Assembly: GCF_007860125.1 (NCBI RefSeq)
Contig: NZ_SJPW01000001.1
Location: forward strand, 954,104-1,018,103
Length of the DNA stretch: 64,000 nt
Direction: 5' to 3'
From: Rubripirellula tenax
GTDB lineage: Bacteria > Planctomycetota > Planctomycetia > Pirellulales > Pirellulaceae
Both the position numbers and the translations under genes were made by a program. Shown in pieces: positions 47,353-57,478 of this stretch; positions within the stretch are counted from its first letter, which is position 1; each line of letters begins with the position of its first letter. The notes under the pieces were generated by a model. That model saw nothing but the letters and a program-made list of their open reading frames with translations. It had not been told where the DNA came from and did not search any database.

Positions 47353-48723
47353 ATGTCGCTCTCAAAGAAACCGTCCGCGGAAGTCACTGCCGAAATCGAT
47401 TCGTTCATGCAGGGGCTGGAGAAGCGGAACCCCGGCGAAGTTGAATTCCATCAGGCCGTCCGCGAGGTGACCGAATCGCTGATGCCGTTCGTCTTGGAGA
47501 ACCCGAAATACAAAGACGCTCAGATTCTTGAACGGCTGACCGAGCCCGATCGAATCATCATCTTTCGGGTCACCTGGGAAGACGACGCTGGTAACATTCG
47601 CGCCAACCGGGCCTGGCGAGTTCAGTTCAATAACTCCATCGGTCCCTACAAGGGCGGGCTGCGGTTTCACCCCTCGGTGACGCAAAGCGTGTTGAAGTTC
47701 TTGGGCTTCGAGCAAATTTTTAAAAACAGTCTGACCGGCTTGCCGATGGGCGGCGCCAAGGGCGGATCGAACTTTAACCCCAAGGGCAAGAGCGACCGAG
47801 AGGTGATGCGGTTTTGTCAGTCGTTGATGATCGAATTGCACCGGCACATCGGCGAAGACACCGACATCCCGGCCGGTGACATCGGCGTGGGCGGTCGCGA
47901 GATCAGCTATCTGTTCGGCCAATACAAACGACTGGCAAACAAGTTCGTCGGCACGTTGACGGGAAAGGGCCTTTCGTTCGGCGGATCGCTGGTGCGCACC
48001 GAGGCGACGGGCTACGGATGCGTTTACTTTTGCGAAAACATGTTCCAACGAATCGGCGATTCGATCGATGGGAAAACGGTTGCCATTTCGGGCAGCGGTA
48101 ACGTCGCTATTTATGCTGCGGAAAAAGCGACTGAGCTGGGCGGTCGCGTCGTCACACTCTCGGACTCGGGCGGTTTTATTCACGACCCCGATGGGATTGA
48201 CGCCGAAAAGTTGGCGTTCGTCAAAGACCTGAAAGAGGTCCGGCGCGGTCGCATTTCGGATTACGTCGACAAGTATCCAAAAGCAACGTTCCACTCCGAC
48301 GCACGACCGTGGAGCGTACCTGCACAGGTAGCCTTGCCTTGCGCGACACAAAATGAACTGGATTTATCGGAAGCAAAAACGCTGCTGAAGAACGGAGTCA
48401 TGGCGGTTGCCGAGGGTGCCAATATGCCGACCGAATTGGATGCGGCCTACGCGTTCCGTGAGGCGGGGATTTTGTTTGGGCCGGCGAAGGCTGCCAACGC
48501 GGGCGGTGTCGCGGTGTCGGGTTTGGAACAGAGCCAGAACGCGCTGCGATTGTCGTGGAGTCGTGAAGAAGTCGATACGAAATTGAAAACGATCATGAAA
48601 GAGATTCATGAAAAGTGCGTCAAATACGGCAGCGACGGCAAGCAGGTTGACTACATCGACGGCGCGAACCTGGCGGGCTTCGTCAAGATTGCCGAAGCCA
48701 TGCTTGCCTACGGCGCCGTTTAG
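47353..48723 (+). CDS. gdhA: Glutamate dehydrogenase (NADP-type, hexameric)
   Basis: 456 residues from the ATG at 47353, with AAGGA seven bases upstream. This matches the 450-residue hexameric family. It interconverts glutamate and 2-oxoglutarate plus ammonia. The catalytic-site motif PMGGAKGGSNFNPKG is present, with IGVGGREISYLFGQY and the nucleotide fold VAISGSGNVAIYAAEKA. An in-frame TTG three bases earlier is an unlikely start. Glutamate supply would also feed the poly-gamma-glutamate system, but the link is only metabolic. Confidence 0.94.
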   Translation: MSLSKKPSAEVTAEIDSFMQGLEKRNPGEVEFHQAVREVTESLMPFVLENPKYKDAQILERLTEPDRIIIFRVTWEDDAGNIRANRAWRVQFNNSIGPYKGGLRFHPSVTQSVLKFLGFEQIFKNSLTGLPMGGAKGGSNFNPKGKSDREVMRFCQSLMIELHRHIGEDTDIPAGDIGVGGREISYLFGQYKRLANKFVGTLTGKGLSFGGSLVRTEATGYGCVYFCENMFQRIGDSIDGKTVAISGSGNVAIYAAEKATELGGRVVTLSDSGGFIHDPDGIDAEKLAFVKDLKEVRRGRISDYVDKYPKATFHSDARPWSVPAQVALPCATQNELDLSEAKTLLKNGVMAVAEGANMPTELDAAYAFREAGILFGPAKAANAGGVAVSGLEQSQNALRLSWSREEVDTKLKTIMKEIHEKCVKYGSDGKQVDYIDGANLAGFVKIAEAMLAYGAV

Positions 48724-48734
48724 AACGACAGCGT

Positions 48735-49841
48735 TTAGAAAGTCGGTGATTGGGGACGCGGTCCGAAGGATTGCGTCGCGATCATGCGAGGGTCCGAGAT
48801 CGGTTGGCCGGTAATCATCAGGTAACCAACGGCCAACATCAGCATCCAAAATGGCGTCGCGACCAACAGCCCGATGTAGCACGCCAGCAGTCCGGCGAAC
48901 GAAGCGATCATCGTGATCACCAACAGCAAGACGGACGTCAATTTGTTTTGCAGCGTGATTCCGAACGATGCCTTGAGCGCGCCAATGGTGTCGCCTTTCT
49001 GGTCAACCAGTACATACGCCCACGACCACAGCAGCCAGTACATCACAAACATCATCGGTAACAACACAACGACGGCAAGCACGATCATTCCGATCGCGAC
49101 TCCCTCGCCACCGCCGGCCGTCACGATCAGGGCAACGATTCCGCCCACCAACGCGACAACACCACCACAGGCCAAAATTAGCAAGAACAAGCCACCTAAG
49201 AAACGTCCAAAAACGTTGATCGGTGGAAGCAGTTTTGACAGCGGCGAATTTTCGTTACGGGCCACCGCCAAAGCGACGCCGCAAAAGCCAAGGGTGAAGT
49301 ACGAGCTGAGCAGGTTGAAGAAGATGCTCGACAGGCCTGACAAGGCTGCAGCGACTTCCTTGTTGCCGCCCATCCCTGCAACAAGTCCGACGATGTTGGG
49401 GCCGAAGGCGGCGGCGATGCTGATCGCAAACACGATGGCGTATCCACCCACCAATGTCCCCCAGCGTTCTTTGAAAATCGCGAACGCAGCACCAAAAATC
49501 TCTTCGACGCTGCGTTGACCGACCTGCAGTTCACCGATCTGCGTCGACCCAGGCGTCGCAACCGACGGTTGGTATGGATTCGGCACGTAGGAAGACGTTT
49601 GCGGCTGCGATGATCGTGTCGCGCCTCCAATACTTCCGCCAATCGGTTCACTGTACGGGTTGGAAGATGGCGTGCTGGATACGGGCGTGTCAGGCACGGG
49701 GCCAGGCGTCGGTGTTGATTGGGCGGCAGCCGCAGCGATAGCAAATTGGGCCTGACAGGCGGGGCACTTCCCCATTCGTCCCGCCGCACTGTCGGGCAGT
49801 TCGAGCAGTCGATTACACGAGGGGCACGTTTGGCGAAGCAT
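48735..49841 (-). CDS. Zinc-ribbon multi-spanning membrane protein
   Basis: 368 residues. The N-terminus is a zinc ribbon with two CPxC pairs ([11 protein letters not shown] and KCPACQAQF). A Pro/Ser/Thr linker follows, then about five to six membrane helices from residue 125 on, rich in Gly and Ala ([15 protein letters not shown]). The helical part resembles membrane domains of the glycerophosphodiester phosphodiesterase/YciC type. No catalytic motif was seen. Its start codon abuts the divergent helicase region. Function unknown. Confidence 0.72.
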   Translation of the reverse strand: MLRQTCPSCNRLLELPDSAAGRMGKCPACQAQFAIAAAAAQSTPTPGPVPDTPVSSTPSSNPYSEPIGGSIGGATRSSQPQTSSYVPNPYQPSVATPGSTQIGELQVGQRSVEEIFGAAFAIFKERWGTLVGGYAIVFAISIAAAFGPNIVGLVAGMGGNKEVAAALSGLSSIFFNLLSSYFTLGFCGVALAVARNENSPLSKLLPPINVFGRFLGGLFLLILACGGVVALVGGIVALIVTAGGGEGVAIGMIVLAVVVLLPMMFVMYWLLWSWAYVLVDQKGDTIGALKASFGITLQNKLTSVLLLVITMIASFAGLLACYIGLLVATPFWMLMLAVGYLMITGQPISDPRMIATQSFGPRPQSPTF

Positions 49842-50028
49842 GCGATGGGCTCGATCTTCGAGGAGATTCGGAGGACAAAATGGGACCGTGGCGGCGACTT
49901 GCCGAGCGATGTTTTACCCGATCCGGCGATTCGTTGCCGGTGCCAAATGGCGTGGTTACTGGTATCGTGTCTGGATCGACCGTTTCGACGTTGGTCGCCC
50001 GCTCGTTTCCCTAAAAAGTTTGCCCCGC

Positions 50029-52074
50029 GTGAGTGACGATTTGTCCGTCGATTCGATCCTTGGCCCCGACGGAGCGATCGCGCGCCGTTTGGAAGGCTAC
50101 GAGCCGCGCCAGCAACAGATCGAGATGTCTCGCAAAGTCGCCGAGGCGCTGCGGACTGAAAAACACCTGATCGCCGAAGCCGGCACGGGCACGGGCAAGA
50201 GTTTCGCGTATCTGATCCCCGCGATCCTGCATGCGACGGAAAACCAAGTCGCGGTCGAAACCGAAGAGACCGGCGAAGGCGACGGCGAGACCACCAAGCG
50301 TGGCCGACGCATCGTGATCTCGACGCACACGATCGCGTTGCAGGAACAGTTGGTCGCCAAAGACGTGCCGCTGCTCAACGCCGTCATTCCTCGCGAGTTT
50401 TCGGCGGTGCTTGTCAAAGGCCGTTCCAACTACATCTCCATTCGCCGCATGGAACGCGCGATCGCGAAAGCGACGACACTGCTTTCGACGGACACTCAAC
50501 ATTCGCAATTGCGTGCGATCAAGGCATGGTCGAAAGAAACGGCGGACGGATCGAAGTCGACGCTGCCGATGCGGCCTGATCCGGTCGTTTGGGACGAGGT
50601 CGTTTCGGACACCAGCAATTGTTTGGGCCGAAACTGTAAACACCACAAAGAATGTTTCTACTTTCGCGCCCGCCGCCGCGCGATGAATGCCCAGTTGATG
50701 ATCGTCAACCACGCGATGCTGTTTTCGGATATGGCGTTGCGTCGGCAAGGCGTTTCGATCCTGCCGGATTACGACGCGGTGATCTTGGACGAATGCCACA
50801 CGATCGAAGCCGTCGCGGGCGACCACCTAGGGCTGCGGTTGACCAGCGGCCAATTCGATTACTTGTTCGATCGGCTGTACAACGACCGGACTCAAAAGGG
50901 ACTGCTCGTCGAGAAAAACTTGACGACGCTGCAACAGATGGTCGATCGTTGTCGTTTCGCGTCGACGAACCTGTTCGCGGATTTGCTGGATTGGTACGAC
51001 GAAACAAATACCAAGAACGGTCGCGTTCACAATGTGGACATCGTTGACAACCCGCTTAGCGAAGTGATGGAATCGCTGGCCGGACAGCTGCAAAAACAAG
51101 GCGCGGCACAGAAGACGGAAACCGATCGCAAAGATTTCGAGTCCGCGTTTGATCGCATGATGTCGCTCGCCGGCGGGTTAAGGCAATGGCTTCGCCAAGA
51201 GGTTGCCGACTCGGTCTATTGGATCGAGCGAAGCGGTTCGCGCCGCGGAATGGATCGCGTTACCCTAGCCGCGTCGCCGATCAACGTCGGTGAGACGCTG
51301 CGAAAAGAACTTTTCCAAAACGACATGATCCGCAGCGTCATCATGACCAGCGCTACGTTGGCGACGGGCAAGGATGACTTCAAGTTCTTTCGTTCGCGGA
51401 TCGGGCTAACGAGCGGCTTATCGGTCCAAGTCGGCAGCCCGTTCGACTACGAAAAACAAGCGAAGCTGGTCGTCGTCACGGACTTGCCCGATCCGTCGAA
51501 GGAACGGGAAGCCTTCGAGAAATCGTTGCCTAACCAAATCAAACGATTCGTCGGACACACCGATGGTCACGCGTTCGTGCTGTTTACCAGTTACGGGTTG
51601 TTGAAACGCTGTGCCGAGGCGTTGGCGCCGTGGTTGTCCGAGCGGGACATGCAGCTGTATACGCAAGGCGGCGAACAGAGTCGGACGCAGTTGCTGGATG
51701 CGTTTCGTCGCGCCAGTCGCGGAGTACTGTTTGGGACGGATAGCTTTTGGCAGGGCGTGGACGTGCCGGGCGATGCGCTGACGAACGTGGTGATCACGAA
51801 GTTGCCGTTCGCAGTGCCGGACCATCCGCTGCTGGAGGCGAGGTTGGAATCAATCAAGGCCGGCGGCGGCAATCCGTTCGGCGAATATCAACTGCCCGAG
51901 GCGGTGATCAAATTTCGCCAGGGGTTCGGGCGACTGATTCGCACTCGAACCGATACAGGCATCGTGGTTGTGCTGGATCCGCGCATTCGAACGAAGCCGT
52001 ATGGTCGCACGTTCGTCCAGTCGCTGCCGGATCTTCCGGTTCATTACGTTTCGAGGATCAAGAAAAAGAAGTAG
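50029..52074 (+). CDS. DinG-type ATP-dependent DNA helicase
   Basis: About 681 residues from GTG 50029. A superfamily 2 XPD/DinG helicase: Walker [18 protein letters not shown] box in [11 protein letters not shown], and closing motifs [14 protein letters not shown] and [12 protein letters not shown]. Three cysteines sit in [15 protein letters not shown], three of the four iron-sulfur ligands. The first ligand, normally Cys in an N-Y-x-C motif, is Ser here (SNYISIRR). No N-terminal exonuclease domain is present. The frame extends upstream to 49840, but that part is unconserved, so the start is uncertain. Confidence 0.86.
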   Translation: MSDDLSVDSILGPDGAIARRLEGYEPRQQQIEMSRKVAEALRTEKHLIAEAGTGTGKSFAYLIPAILHATENQVAVETEETGEGDGETTKRGRRIVISTHTIALQEQLVAKDVPLLNAVIPREFSAVLVKGRSNYISIRRMERAIAKATTLLSTDTQHSQLRAIKAWSKETADGSKSTLPMRPDPVVWDEVVSDTSNCLGRNCKHHKECFYFRARRRAMNAQLMIVNHAMLFSDMALRRQGVSILPDYDAVILDECHTIEAVAGDHLGLRLTSGQFDYLFDRLYNDRTQKGLLVEKNLTTLQQMVDRCRFASTNLFADLLDWYDETNTKNGRVHNVDIVDNPLSEVMESLAGQLQKQGAAQKTETDRKDFESAFDRMMSLAGGLRQWLRQEVADSVYWIERSGSRRGMDRVTLAASPINVGETLRKELFQNDMIRSVIMTSATLATGKDDFKFFRSRIGLTSGLSVQVGSPFDYEKQAKLVVVTDLPDPSKEREAFEKSLPNQIKRFVGHTDGHAFVLFTSYGLLKRCAEALAPWLSERDMQLYTQGGEQSRTQLLDAFRRASRGVLFGTDSFWQGVDVPGDALTNVVITKLPFAVPDHPLLEARLESIKAGGGNPFGEYQLPEAVIKFRQGFGRLIRTRTDTGIVVVLDPRIRTKPYGRTFVQSLPDLPVHYVSRIKKKK

Positions 52075-52121
52075 TTTGCGCTGCGAGAAAATTCGGTCGT
52101 GGCATGATGTGGCGAGGGTGT

Positions 52122-52177
52122 AAACTGCTTTGCAGTTCGATCCCGCGAACGGAATCGCGGGTCCACATAGGGTTGCC
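52122..52177 (-). repeat. Dispersed repeat of about 56 bp, copy A
   Basis: The reverse complement of this stretch matches 57382-57438 nearly base for base: AACCCTATGTGGACCCGCGA, a CCGT centre, CGCGGGA, then ATCGAACTGCAAAGCAGTT. A third copy is at 56736-56785. It lies between the DinG-type gene and the PSCyt1 gene and creates a spurious 5' extension of the latter. Confidence 0.85.
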
Positions 52178-52204
52178 CGTTTGTACCTTCCAAGTCCCTC
52201 GCTC

Positions 52205-55200
52205 ATGCACCTTCGCCTCTTCATCCCGTTCCTGCTGTTGGCCGCGCCTGCGTGGGCCGAGACGGTCACGTTCAATCGTGACATTCGGCCGATCCTTTCT
52301 GAGAATTGCTTTCACTGCCACGGTCCGGACGAAGCGAAACAGGAAGCCGGACTGAGGCTGGATATTGCCGGCGAAGCTGATCTCGACGAAGTCATCTCGC
52401 GGATCACTTCCGACGACGTCGACCTTATCATGCCACCGCCAGATTCCGAGCGTTCGCTGACACCGACGCAAATCGAGCGTGTCAAACAGTGGATTGCTGA
52501 GGGCGGTGAGTATCAGGGCCACTGGGCGTTCATTTCGCCGACACGCCCCCGGCTTCCCGATCCGGCGAATCGATCGCTTGCGCCGATCGATCAATTCGTC
52601 CAGCGGAAACTCGACGAGCAAGGTTTTACGCCTGCTCCGCCGGCTTCCAAAGAAACGTTGATCCGCCGAGCCACGTTCGACGTGATCGGTTTGCCGCCGA
52701 CGATCGATGAAATCGACGCGTTTCTTGCCGACGAATCGCCTGACGCGTACGAGACTCTGATCGACGGACTTTTGGCACGAAAAGAATTTGGCGAGCGGAT
52801 GGCGTCGGATTGGCTGGACGCCGCGCGGTACAGCGACACGTACGGGTTTCAAGTAGATCGCGATCGCTTCGTCTGGCCATGGCGTGACTGGGTCATCGAT
52901 GCGATCAATGACAACCTTTCCTACGACCAATTCATCACCCAGCAATTGGCGGGCGACCTGATGCCGCCTGCTGAGACGCCCCAAGCGACTCGGCGCCAGA
53001 TCTTGGCAACCACGTTCAATCGCTTGCATCCGCAAGAATCTGAAGGCGGCAGCGTTCCCGAAGAGTATCGAATCGAATACGTGACCGACCGGGCCCAAAC
53101 GGTCGCGACCGCGATGATGGGACTGACGTACGAATGCTGTCGTTGCCACAACCACAAGTACGACCCGATCAGCCAAGAAGAATATTTTCAGTTGACGGCG
53201 TTCTTCGACAACATCGCCGAAGCTGGTTTGTATTCGTACTTTACCGATGCGATTCCAACGCCAACCTTGCGTTTGCCGACACCCGATCAAGAGACGTCGC
53301 TCGCCAACGCGGAAACCACAGTCGCGGCCGTCGAGAAATCGATCGTGCAGCGGCAACATCGACATCGCCCGTTCTGGAAGGAACAAATCGAAAGCGGACG
53401 TTTCGTTGACTTCAAGTTTGCCGAGCCGATTTATCGTCTCGAATTCGATCGCTCGCCGTCCGGCGGAAACAAAATTGTCGAAGGCGTCGACGGCGACGCG
53501 TTTTTGTTGACCGGCGACGATGCCGTCCCTACTCCGGTCGGCAATTTCGATCGCAGCGAACCGTTCTCGGTTTCCATTTGGGTCAAGACGCCCGACGCAA
53601 AGGAACGCGCCGTCATCTTCCATCGATCGCGGGCGTGGACCGATGCGGCCAGTCGCGGCTACGAGTTGTTGATTGAAGACGGGAAATTGCAATGGTCGCT
53701 GATCCATTTTTGGCCCGGCAACGCGATCAGCATCAAGGCGGTCGACCAGATTCCGATCGACCAATGGATCAACGTGGTCGTCACCAACGACGGATCGAGT
53801 CGCGCGGATGGCCTTGCGATCTTCGTCGACGGCAAAAAGGCAAAAGTCGACGTCGTTCGCGATGCGCTGACGAAAAACATCACCGGCGGCGGTGGTGACA
53901 CGATCGCCGTCGGCGAACGATTCCGCGACCGTGGCTTCAAGAACGGCAGTGTCGATCGGTTGCAGGTGTTCGACGTGTCGCTAACAGACTGGGAAGCGGC
54001 CAAGGAAGCGAATCGTTCCATGCATTCGCCGGGCGCAATGCTCGACCACGCGATGGCACGGCACGATGCGGAATTACAATCGCTTGCATCGGAGTTGACT
54101 TCGACCCGCCAGCAGAAATGTGGTATCGAAGACGGCATTCAAGAAATCATGGTCATGCAGGAACTCGACCGACCTCGCCCCAGCCAAGTGCTGGGCCGAG
54201 GCGAGTACAGCCAGAAGGGTAAACTCGTGACGCCGGGAACACCCGCGGCACTGTTGCCGTTCCCGAAGGACGCACCGTCGAATCGACTGGGGCTTGCCCA
54301 ATGGTTGGCCGACCCACGGCATCCGTTGACGTCGCGGGTCGCCGTCAATCGATATTGGCAAATGCTTTTTGGAACGGGTCTGGTTCGTACGCCGGAGGAT
54401 TTCGGCAGCCAAGGGATACCGCCGACGCATCCGGAACTGCTCGACTACCTTGCCGTCGAGTTCATCGAGGGCAACTGGGACACGAAAGCGATCTTAAAAC
54501 AGATCATGACGTCGCGGACTTATCGGCAAGACAGTTTCCATCCCGACGACTCAGTCGCGCAGTCCGATCCCGACAACGTGTGGTTGGCTCGGTTTCCGTC
54601 GTATCGATTGCCTGCCGAGATGCTGCGTGACGCGGCGATCGCGGTCAGTGGCCGATTGGTCAAACGGGTCGGGGGCGAACCTGCACGGCCCTACGAAGTC
54701 GAAGTCTCGTACAAGCCGGTCGATCGCGATAGGAGCGATGGACTGTATCGCCGTAGCGTTTATACGTACTGGAAACGAACGGCTCCGGCGCCGGTGATGA
54801 TGACGTTGGACGCATCGACGCGAGATGTGTGTCGGGTCAGCCGCGAACGCACGGCGTCTCCGATGCAAGCCTTTGTCATGCTGAACGGGCCGCAGTACAT
54901 CGAAGCATCGCGAGGCTTGGCTGAACAAATTTTGCGATCGATTCCGAGTGATCGCTTGATCGAAGATGGAATCGCAATGGCGTTCCGCACGCTGACCAGT
55001 CGACGGCCGTCCGACGACGAGACTCGGTTGCTCGGCGAGCTGTTTGAATTGCAATCGAAGTACTTTGCTGCGGATTCATCTCGAACGGAAGCGTTCTTAA
55101 AGATCGGTGATGCGGCAGCGGACGGCCAGCTTAACGCAAACGCGCTGGCGGCGATGACCGTGGTCGTCGGGACAGTCATGAACTACGACGGAAGCATGGT

Positions 55201-55210
55201 GAAACGATGA
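52205..55210 (+). CDS. PSCyt1/DUF1549/LamG-like/DUF1553 cytochrome-type protein
   Basis: 1,001 residues. A signal peptide ([16 protein letters not shown]) is followed by the planctomycete cytochrome C domain PSCyt1 with heme motif CFHCHG (Cys35, Cys38, His39). Then DUF1549 (PSCyt2) contains [17 protein letters not shown] and QLAGDLMP, and a LamG-like beta-sandwich at about 435-590 holds [10 protein letters not shown] and [12 protein letters not shown]. The C-terminal PSD1/DUF1553 part has [19 protein letters not shown] and RTYRQDS. It is fused and paired with the next DUF1501 gene (ATGA overlap), a planctomycete hallmark. Role unknown; a surface or periplasmic redox/sugar function is assumed. 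The ATG at 52205 is chosen because it opens the signal peptide. Confidence 0.93.
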   Translation: MHLRLFIPFLLLAAPAWAETVTFNRDIRPILSENCFHCHGPDEAKQEAGLRLDIAGEADLDEVISRITSDDVDLIMPPPDSERSLTPTQIERVKQWIAEGGEYQGHWAFISPTRPRLPDPANRSLAPIDQFVQRKLDEQGFTPAPPASKETLIRRATFDVIGLPPTIDEIDAFLADESPDAYETLIDGLLARKEFGERMASDWLDAARYSDTYGFQVDRDRFVWPWRDWVIDAINDNLSYDQFITQQLAGDLMPPAETPQATRRQILATTFNRLHPQESEGGSVPEEYRIEYVTDRAQTVATAMMGLTYECCRCHNHKYDPISQEEYFQLTAFFDNIAEAGLYSYFTDAIPTPTLRLPTPDQETSLANAETTVAAVEKSIVQRQHRHRPFWKEQIESGRFVDFKFAEPIYRLEFDRSPSGGNKIVEGVDGDAFLLTGDDAVPTPVGNFDRSEPFSVSIWVKTPDAKERAVIFHRSRAWTDAASRGYELLIEDGKLQWSLIHFWPGNAISIKAVDQIPIDQWINVVVTNDGSSRADGLAIFVDGKKAKVDVVRDALTKNITGGGGDTIAVGERFRDRGFKNGSVDRLQVFDVSLTDWEAAKEANRSMHSPGAMLDHAMARHDAELQSLASELTSTRQQKCGIEDGIQEIMVMQELDRPRPSQVLGRGEYSQKGKLVTPGTPAALLPFPKDAPSNRLGLAQWLADPRHPLTSRVAVNRYWQMLFGTGLVRTPEDFGSQGIPPTHPELLDYLAVEFIEGNWDTKAILKQIMTSRTYRQDSFHPDDSVAQSDPDNVWLARFPSYRLPAEMLRDAAIAVSGRLVKRVGGEPARPYEVEVSYKPVDRDRSDGLYRRSVYTYWKRTAPAPVMMTLDASTRDVCRVSRERTASPMQAFVMLNGPQYIEASRGLAEQILRSIPSDRLIEDGIAMAFRTLTSRRPSDDETRLLGELFELQSKYFAADSSRTEAFLKIGDAAADGQLNANALAAMTVVVGTVMNYDGSMVKR

Positions 55211-56622
55211 GCGGGTTTTCGAGACGAAGTCTTTTGCAGTCGACGGGACTGGGGTTCGGCGCGTTGGCGACGAACCATTTGTTGGCGAGCCATTCGGAGG
55301 GAGCCGCCGGCGGCATTCTGTCGGCGCTGCATCATGCGGCGAAAGCGAAGCGGGTCATTTTCTTGTTCATGTCGGGCGCTCCGTCTCAGTTGGATTTGCT
55401 GGACTACAAACCGCTGTTGAACGAAAAACACGGCACGGAATTGCCCGACGAGGTGCGTGGGACTCAGCGATTGACGGGCATGAGCGGTAATCAGTCGAGT
55501 CTGCCGCTGGCGGGCTCGCCGTTCAAATTCGGCCAGCACGGACAGGCCGGAACGTGGGTCAGCGAGCTGTTGCCACACACGGCGTCGATCGCTGATGACA
55601 TTTGTGTGATCCGTTCGATGCAAACCGAAGCGATCAATCACGGGCCGGGTGTGACGTTCATGCAAACGGGCAGCATGATCCCGGGTCGACCCAGCATGGG
55701 CGCGTGGATGGATTATGGACTTGGCACGGACAACACCGACTTGCCGGCGTTCGTGGTGATGACGACCAAGGACCAAAATTACGGGCAACCCTTGGGCGCG
55801 CGACTTTGGGGCAGCGGTTTTTTGCCCAGCAAGCACCAAGCGGTTTCGTTTCGAAACGGCAAAGATCCGGTCTTGTATTTGTCGAATCCCGATGGCATCG
55901 ATCCGGCCAGCCGGCGAGCGGCGATGGACACGCTTGGCAAATTACACGATCTAGAATTGGCGCGTCACGCCGATCGTCAAATCGAGACTCGAATCGCACA
56001 GTACGAACTGGCGTTTCGAATGCAGGCGTCGATCCCCGAAGCGACGGACTTTGCCGACGAGCCGGCCGATGTGGTGGATTCGTACGGGCCAGACGCGAAG
56101 GCGCCGGGCACGTTCGCGGCCAATTGTTTGATGGCACGTCGGTTGGCCGAACGCGGTGTTCGGTTTATCCAACTGTACCACAAGGGTTGGGACCACCACG
56201 GCGGCTTGCCAGGCAGTCTGCCTAAAAGTTGCAAGGCGACGGATCAGCCGTCGGCGGCACTGGTGAAAGACCTGAAGCGGACGGGGTTGCTCGATGACAC
56301 CTTGGTGATTTGGGGCGGGGAGTTCGGGCGGACGAATTATTGCCAAGGTCGTTTGACGGCGACCAGCTTCGGTCGCGATCACCACCCACGTTGTTTTTCG
56401 ATTTGGATGGCGGGCGGCGGCATCAAACCGGGAACCGTGCACGGCGAAACGGACGAATACGGCTACAACATCGTCGACAAGCCGGTCCATATCCACGACC
56501 TGCACGCAACGATCCTGCACCAGATGGGCATCGACCACGAACGACTGACGTTCAAGTACCAGGGGCGAAACTTCCGTTTGACCGACGTCCACGGCCACGT
56601 CGTCCAAGACATTCTGACCTAA
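55207..56622 (+). CDS. DUF1501 secreted sulfatase-like protein
   Basis: 471 residues. It starts with a Tat-like signal (SRRSLLQSTGLGFGALA). DUF1501 belongs to the alkaline phosphatase/sulfatase superfamily: FLFMSGAPSQLDLLD near the start, and GGEFGRTNYCQGRL and GRDHHPRCFSIWMAGGG in the second half, where metal-binding His/Asp residues are expected. It is coupled to the PSCyt1 gene. No catalytic activity has been shown for the family to my knowledge. Confidence 0.93.
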   Translation: MSGFSRRSLLQSTGLGFGALATNHLLASHSEGAAGGILSALHHAAKAKRVIFLFMSGAPSQLDLLDYKPLLNEKHGTELPDEVRGTQRLTGMSGNQSSLPLAGSPFKFGQHGQAGTWVSELLPHTASIADDICVIRSMQTEAINHGPGVTFMQTGSMIPGRPSMGAWMDYGLGTDNTDLPAFVVMTTKDQNYGQPLGARLWGSGFLPSKHQAVSFRNGKDPVLYLSNPDGIDPASRRAAMDTLGKLHDLELARHADRQIETRIAQYELAFRMQASIPEATDFADEPADVVDSYGPDAKAPGTFAANCLMARRLAERGVRFIQLYHKGWDHHGGLPGSLPKSCKATDQPSAALVKDLKRTGLLDDTLVIWGGEFGRTNYCQGRLTATSFGRDHHPRCFSIWMAGGGIKPGTVHGETDEYGYNIVDKPVHIHDLHATILHQMGIDHERLTFKYQGRNFRLTDVHGHVVQDILT

Positions 56623-56636
56623 GTGGGCAGCCCTAC

Positions 56637-56734
56637 CAGCCTGTTGAAAAAGGGGGCTGACCCTTTGGAGACGTTGCTGAAACATTGTGAATTCGAAACG
56701 TCGGAGAGGGTCACACCCCTTTTTCAACAGGCTG
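56637..56734. repeat. 98-bp element with 28-bp imperfect terminal inverted repeats
   Basis: The arms 56637-56664 and 56707-56734 match at 26 of 28 bases as reverse complements; both begin CAGCCTGTTGAAAAAGGGG. The 42-base centre is unrelated. It looks like a miniature inverted-repeat (MITE-like) element or a large transcript-end hairpin, 14 bases after the DUF1501 stop. No target-site duplication was identified. Confidence 0.7.
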
Positions 56735-56735
56735 C

Positions 56736-56785
56736 TACGTGGCCCCGCGACGCCGTTCGCGGGGATCGAACGGCAAAGCAGTTCA
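56736..56785 (+). repeat. Dispersed repeat, copy B (partial)
   Basis: TACGTGGCCCCGCGACGCCG, then TTCGCGGGGATCGAACGGCA and AAGCAGTTC. It matches copies A and C but lacks the first eight or so bases. It abuts the 98-bp inverted-repeat element. Confidence 0.75.
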
Positions 56786-56918
56786 CAGCCCTGTCACGGT
56801 GTGCCCGGGCCACACAAATGTTCGATTGAATAGCCACTAAAACGATCCGCCCGAACTCGCTACACTCTCTGTCTTACGAACCTTACGACGTTTCAGTTAG
56901 ACGAGAGAGAGTGACAGG

Positions 56919-57299
56919 ATGAGCGAAGCCAAAGTTACCGGCGTAGTGCATTTGATCGAAGAAACCAAGACTTACGGTGCGAAGGGCTTTCGCAAGCGGG
57001 TTGTGGTTTTGGAACAGGACAAGGGCAGCTTCACCAACTACGTGCCTGTCGAATTCACCCGCGATTCGTGCGATACCGTTGATGATTTGAATGTTGGTGA
57101 CGAGGTCGAAGTACAGTATCGATTGAACGGTCGTCGCTGGCAGAAGGACGAGCAAAGCGAAGTCAAGTTCTTCGTCAACGTCGAAGCCACGTCATTTCGC
57201 GTGACGGGCGACGGGGCAGACAGCCACACGATGCGCGAGCGTACCAGCGACCCCAACGACGCCTTCAGCGAAGCCGGCGACGACGAAGCGCCGTTCTGA
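56919..57299 (+). CDS. DUF3127 OB-fold protein with SSB-like C-terminus
   Basis: 126 residues. The DUF3127 fold is visible as VTGVVHLIEETKTYGAKGFRKR, VVVLEQDKGSFTNYVPVEF and RWQKDEQSEVKFFVNVEA. It is a small OB-like domain without a signal peptide. The tail is acidic and ends DDEAPF, very like the D-D-x-x-P-F tip by which single-strand DNA binding proteins recruit partners. That suggests DNA or nucleoprotein binding. The GAGAGAGAG stretch before the ATG could act as ribosome binding site. Confidence 0.8.
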   Translation: MSEAKVTGVVHLIEETKTYGAKGFRKRVVVLEQDKGSFTNYVPVEFTRDSCDTVDDLNVGDEVEVQYRLNGRRWQKDEQSEVKFFVNVEATSFRVTGDGADSHTMRERTSDPNDAFSEAGDDEAPF

Positions 57300-57311
57300 G
57301 GAATCGGTATT

Positions 57312-57369
57312 GGGGGTTGGGTTTCAGGTTTTAGGAAATGTCGTTGACCCTTTTTCCTAATTCCTATCT
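57312..57369. repeat. Heptad GGGNNNN/AGGNNNN / CCTNNNN hairpin (copy 3)
   Basis: GGG at 57312 and 57319, AGG at 57326 and 57333, then CCT at 57349, 57356 and 57363; all seven bases apart within each arm. Same design as the two tracts in the chaperone cluster. It lies just after the DUF3127 stop. Confidence 0.7.
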
Positions 57370-57381
57370 TTACCCCCGCTT

Positions 57382-57438
57382 GGTAACCCTATGTGGACCC
57401 GCGACGCCGTCGCGGGAATCGAACTGCAAAGCAGTTCT
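57382..57438 (+). repeat. Dispersed repeat of about 56 bp, copy C
   Basis: GGTAACCCTATGTGGACCCG, then a GC-rich palindromic centre, then ATCGAACTGCAAAGCAGTT. It matches copy A in inverted orientation and copy B in direct orientation. It lies between the converging DUF3127 and bioB genes. Confidence 0.85.
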
Positions 57439-57478
57439 TAACGTCGCTATGGCGTGCCAGGGACACGGCCGTGCTGAA

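Noticed and set aside
47362-48351. A 329-codon minus-strand frame opposite gdhA
   Set aside because: Shadow of a clearly recognised glutamate dehydrogenase.
52058-53764. A 568-codon minus-strand frame opposite the PSCyt1 gene
   Set aside because: The plus-strand frame has signal peptide, heme motif and known domains; the opposite frame has none.
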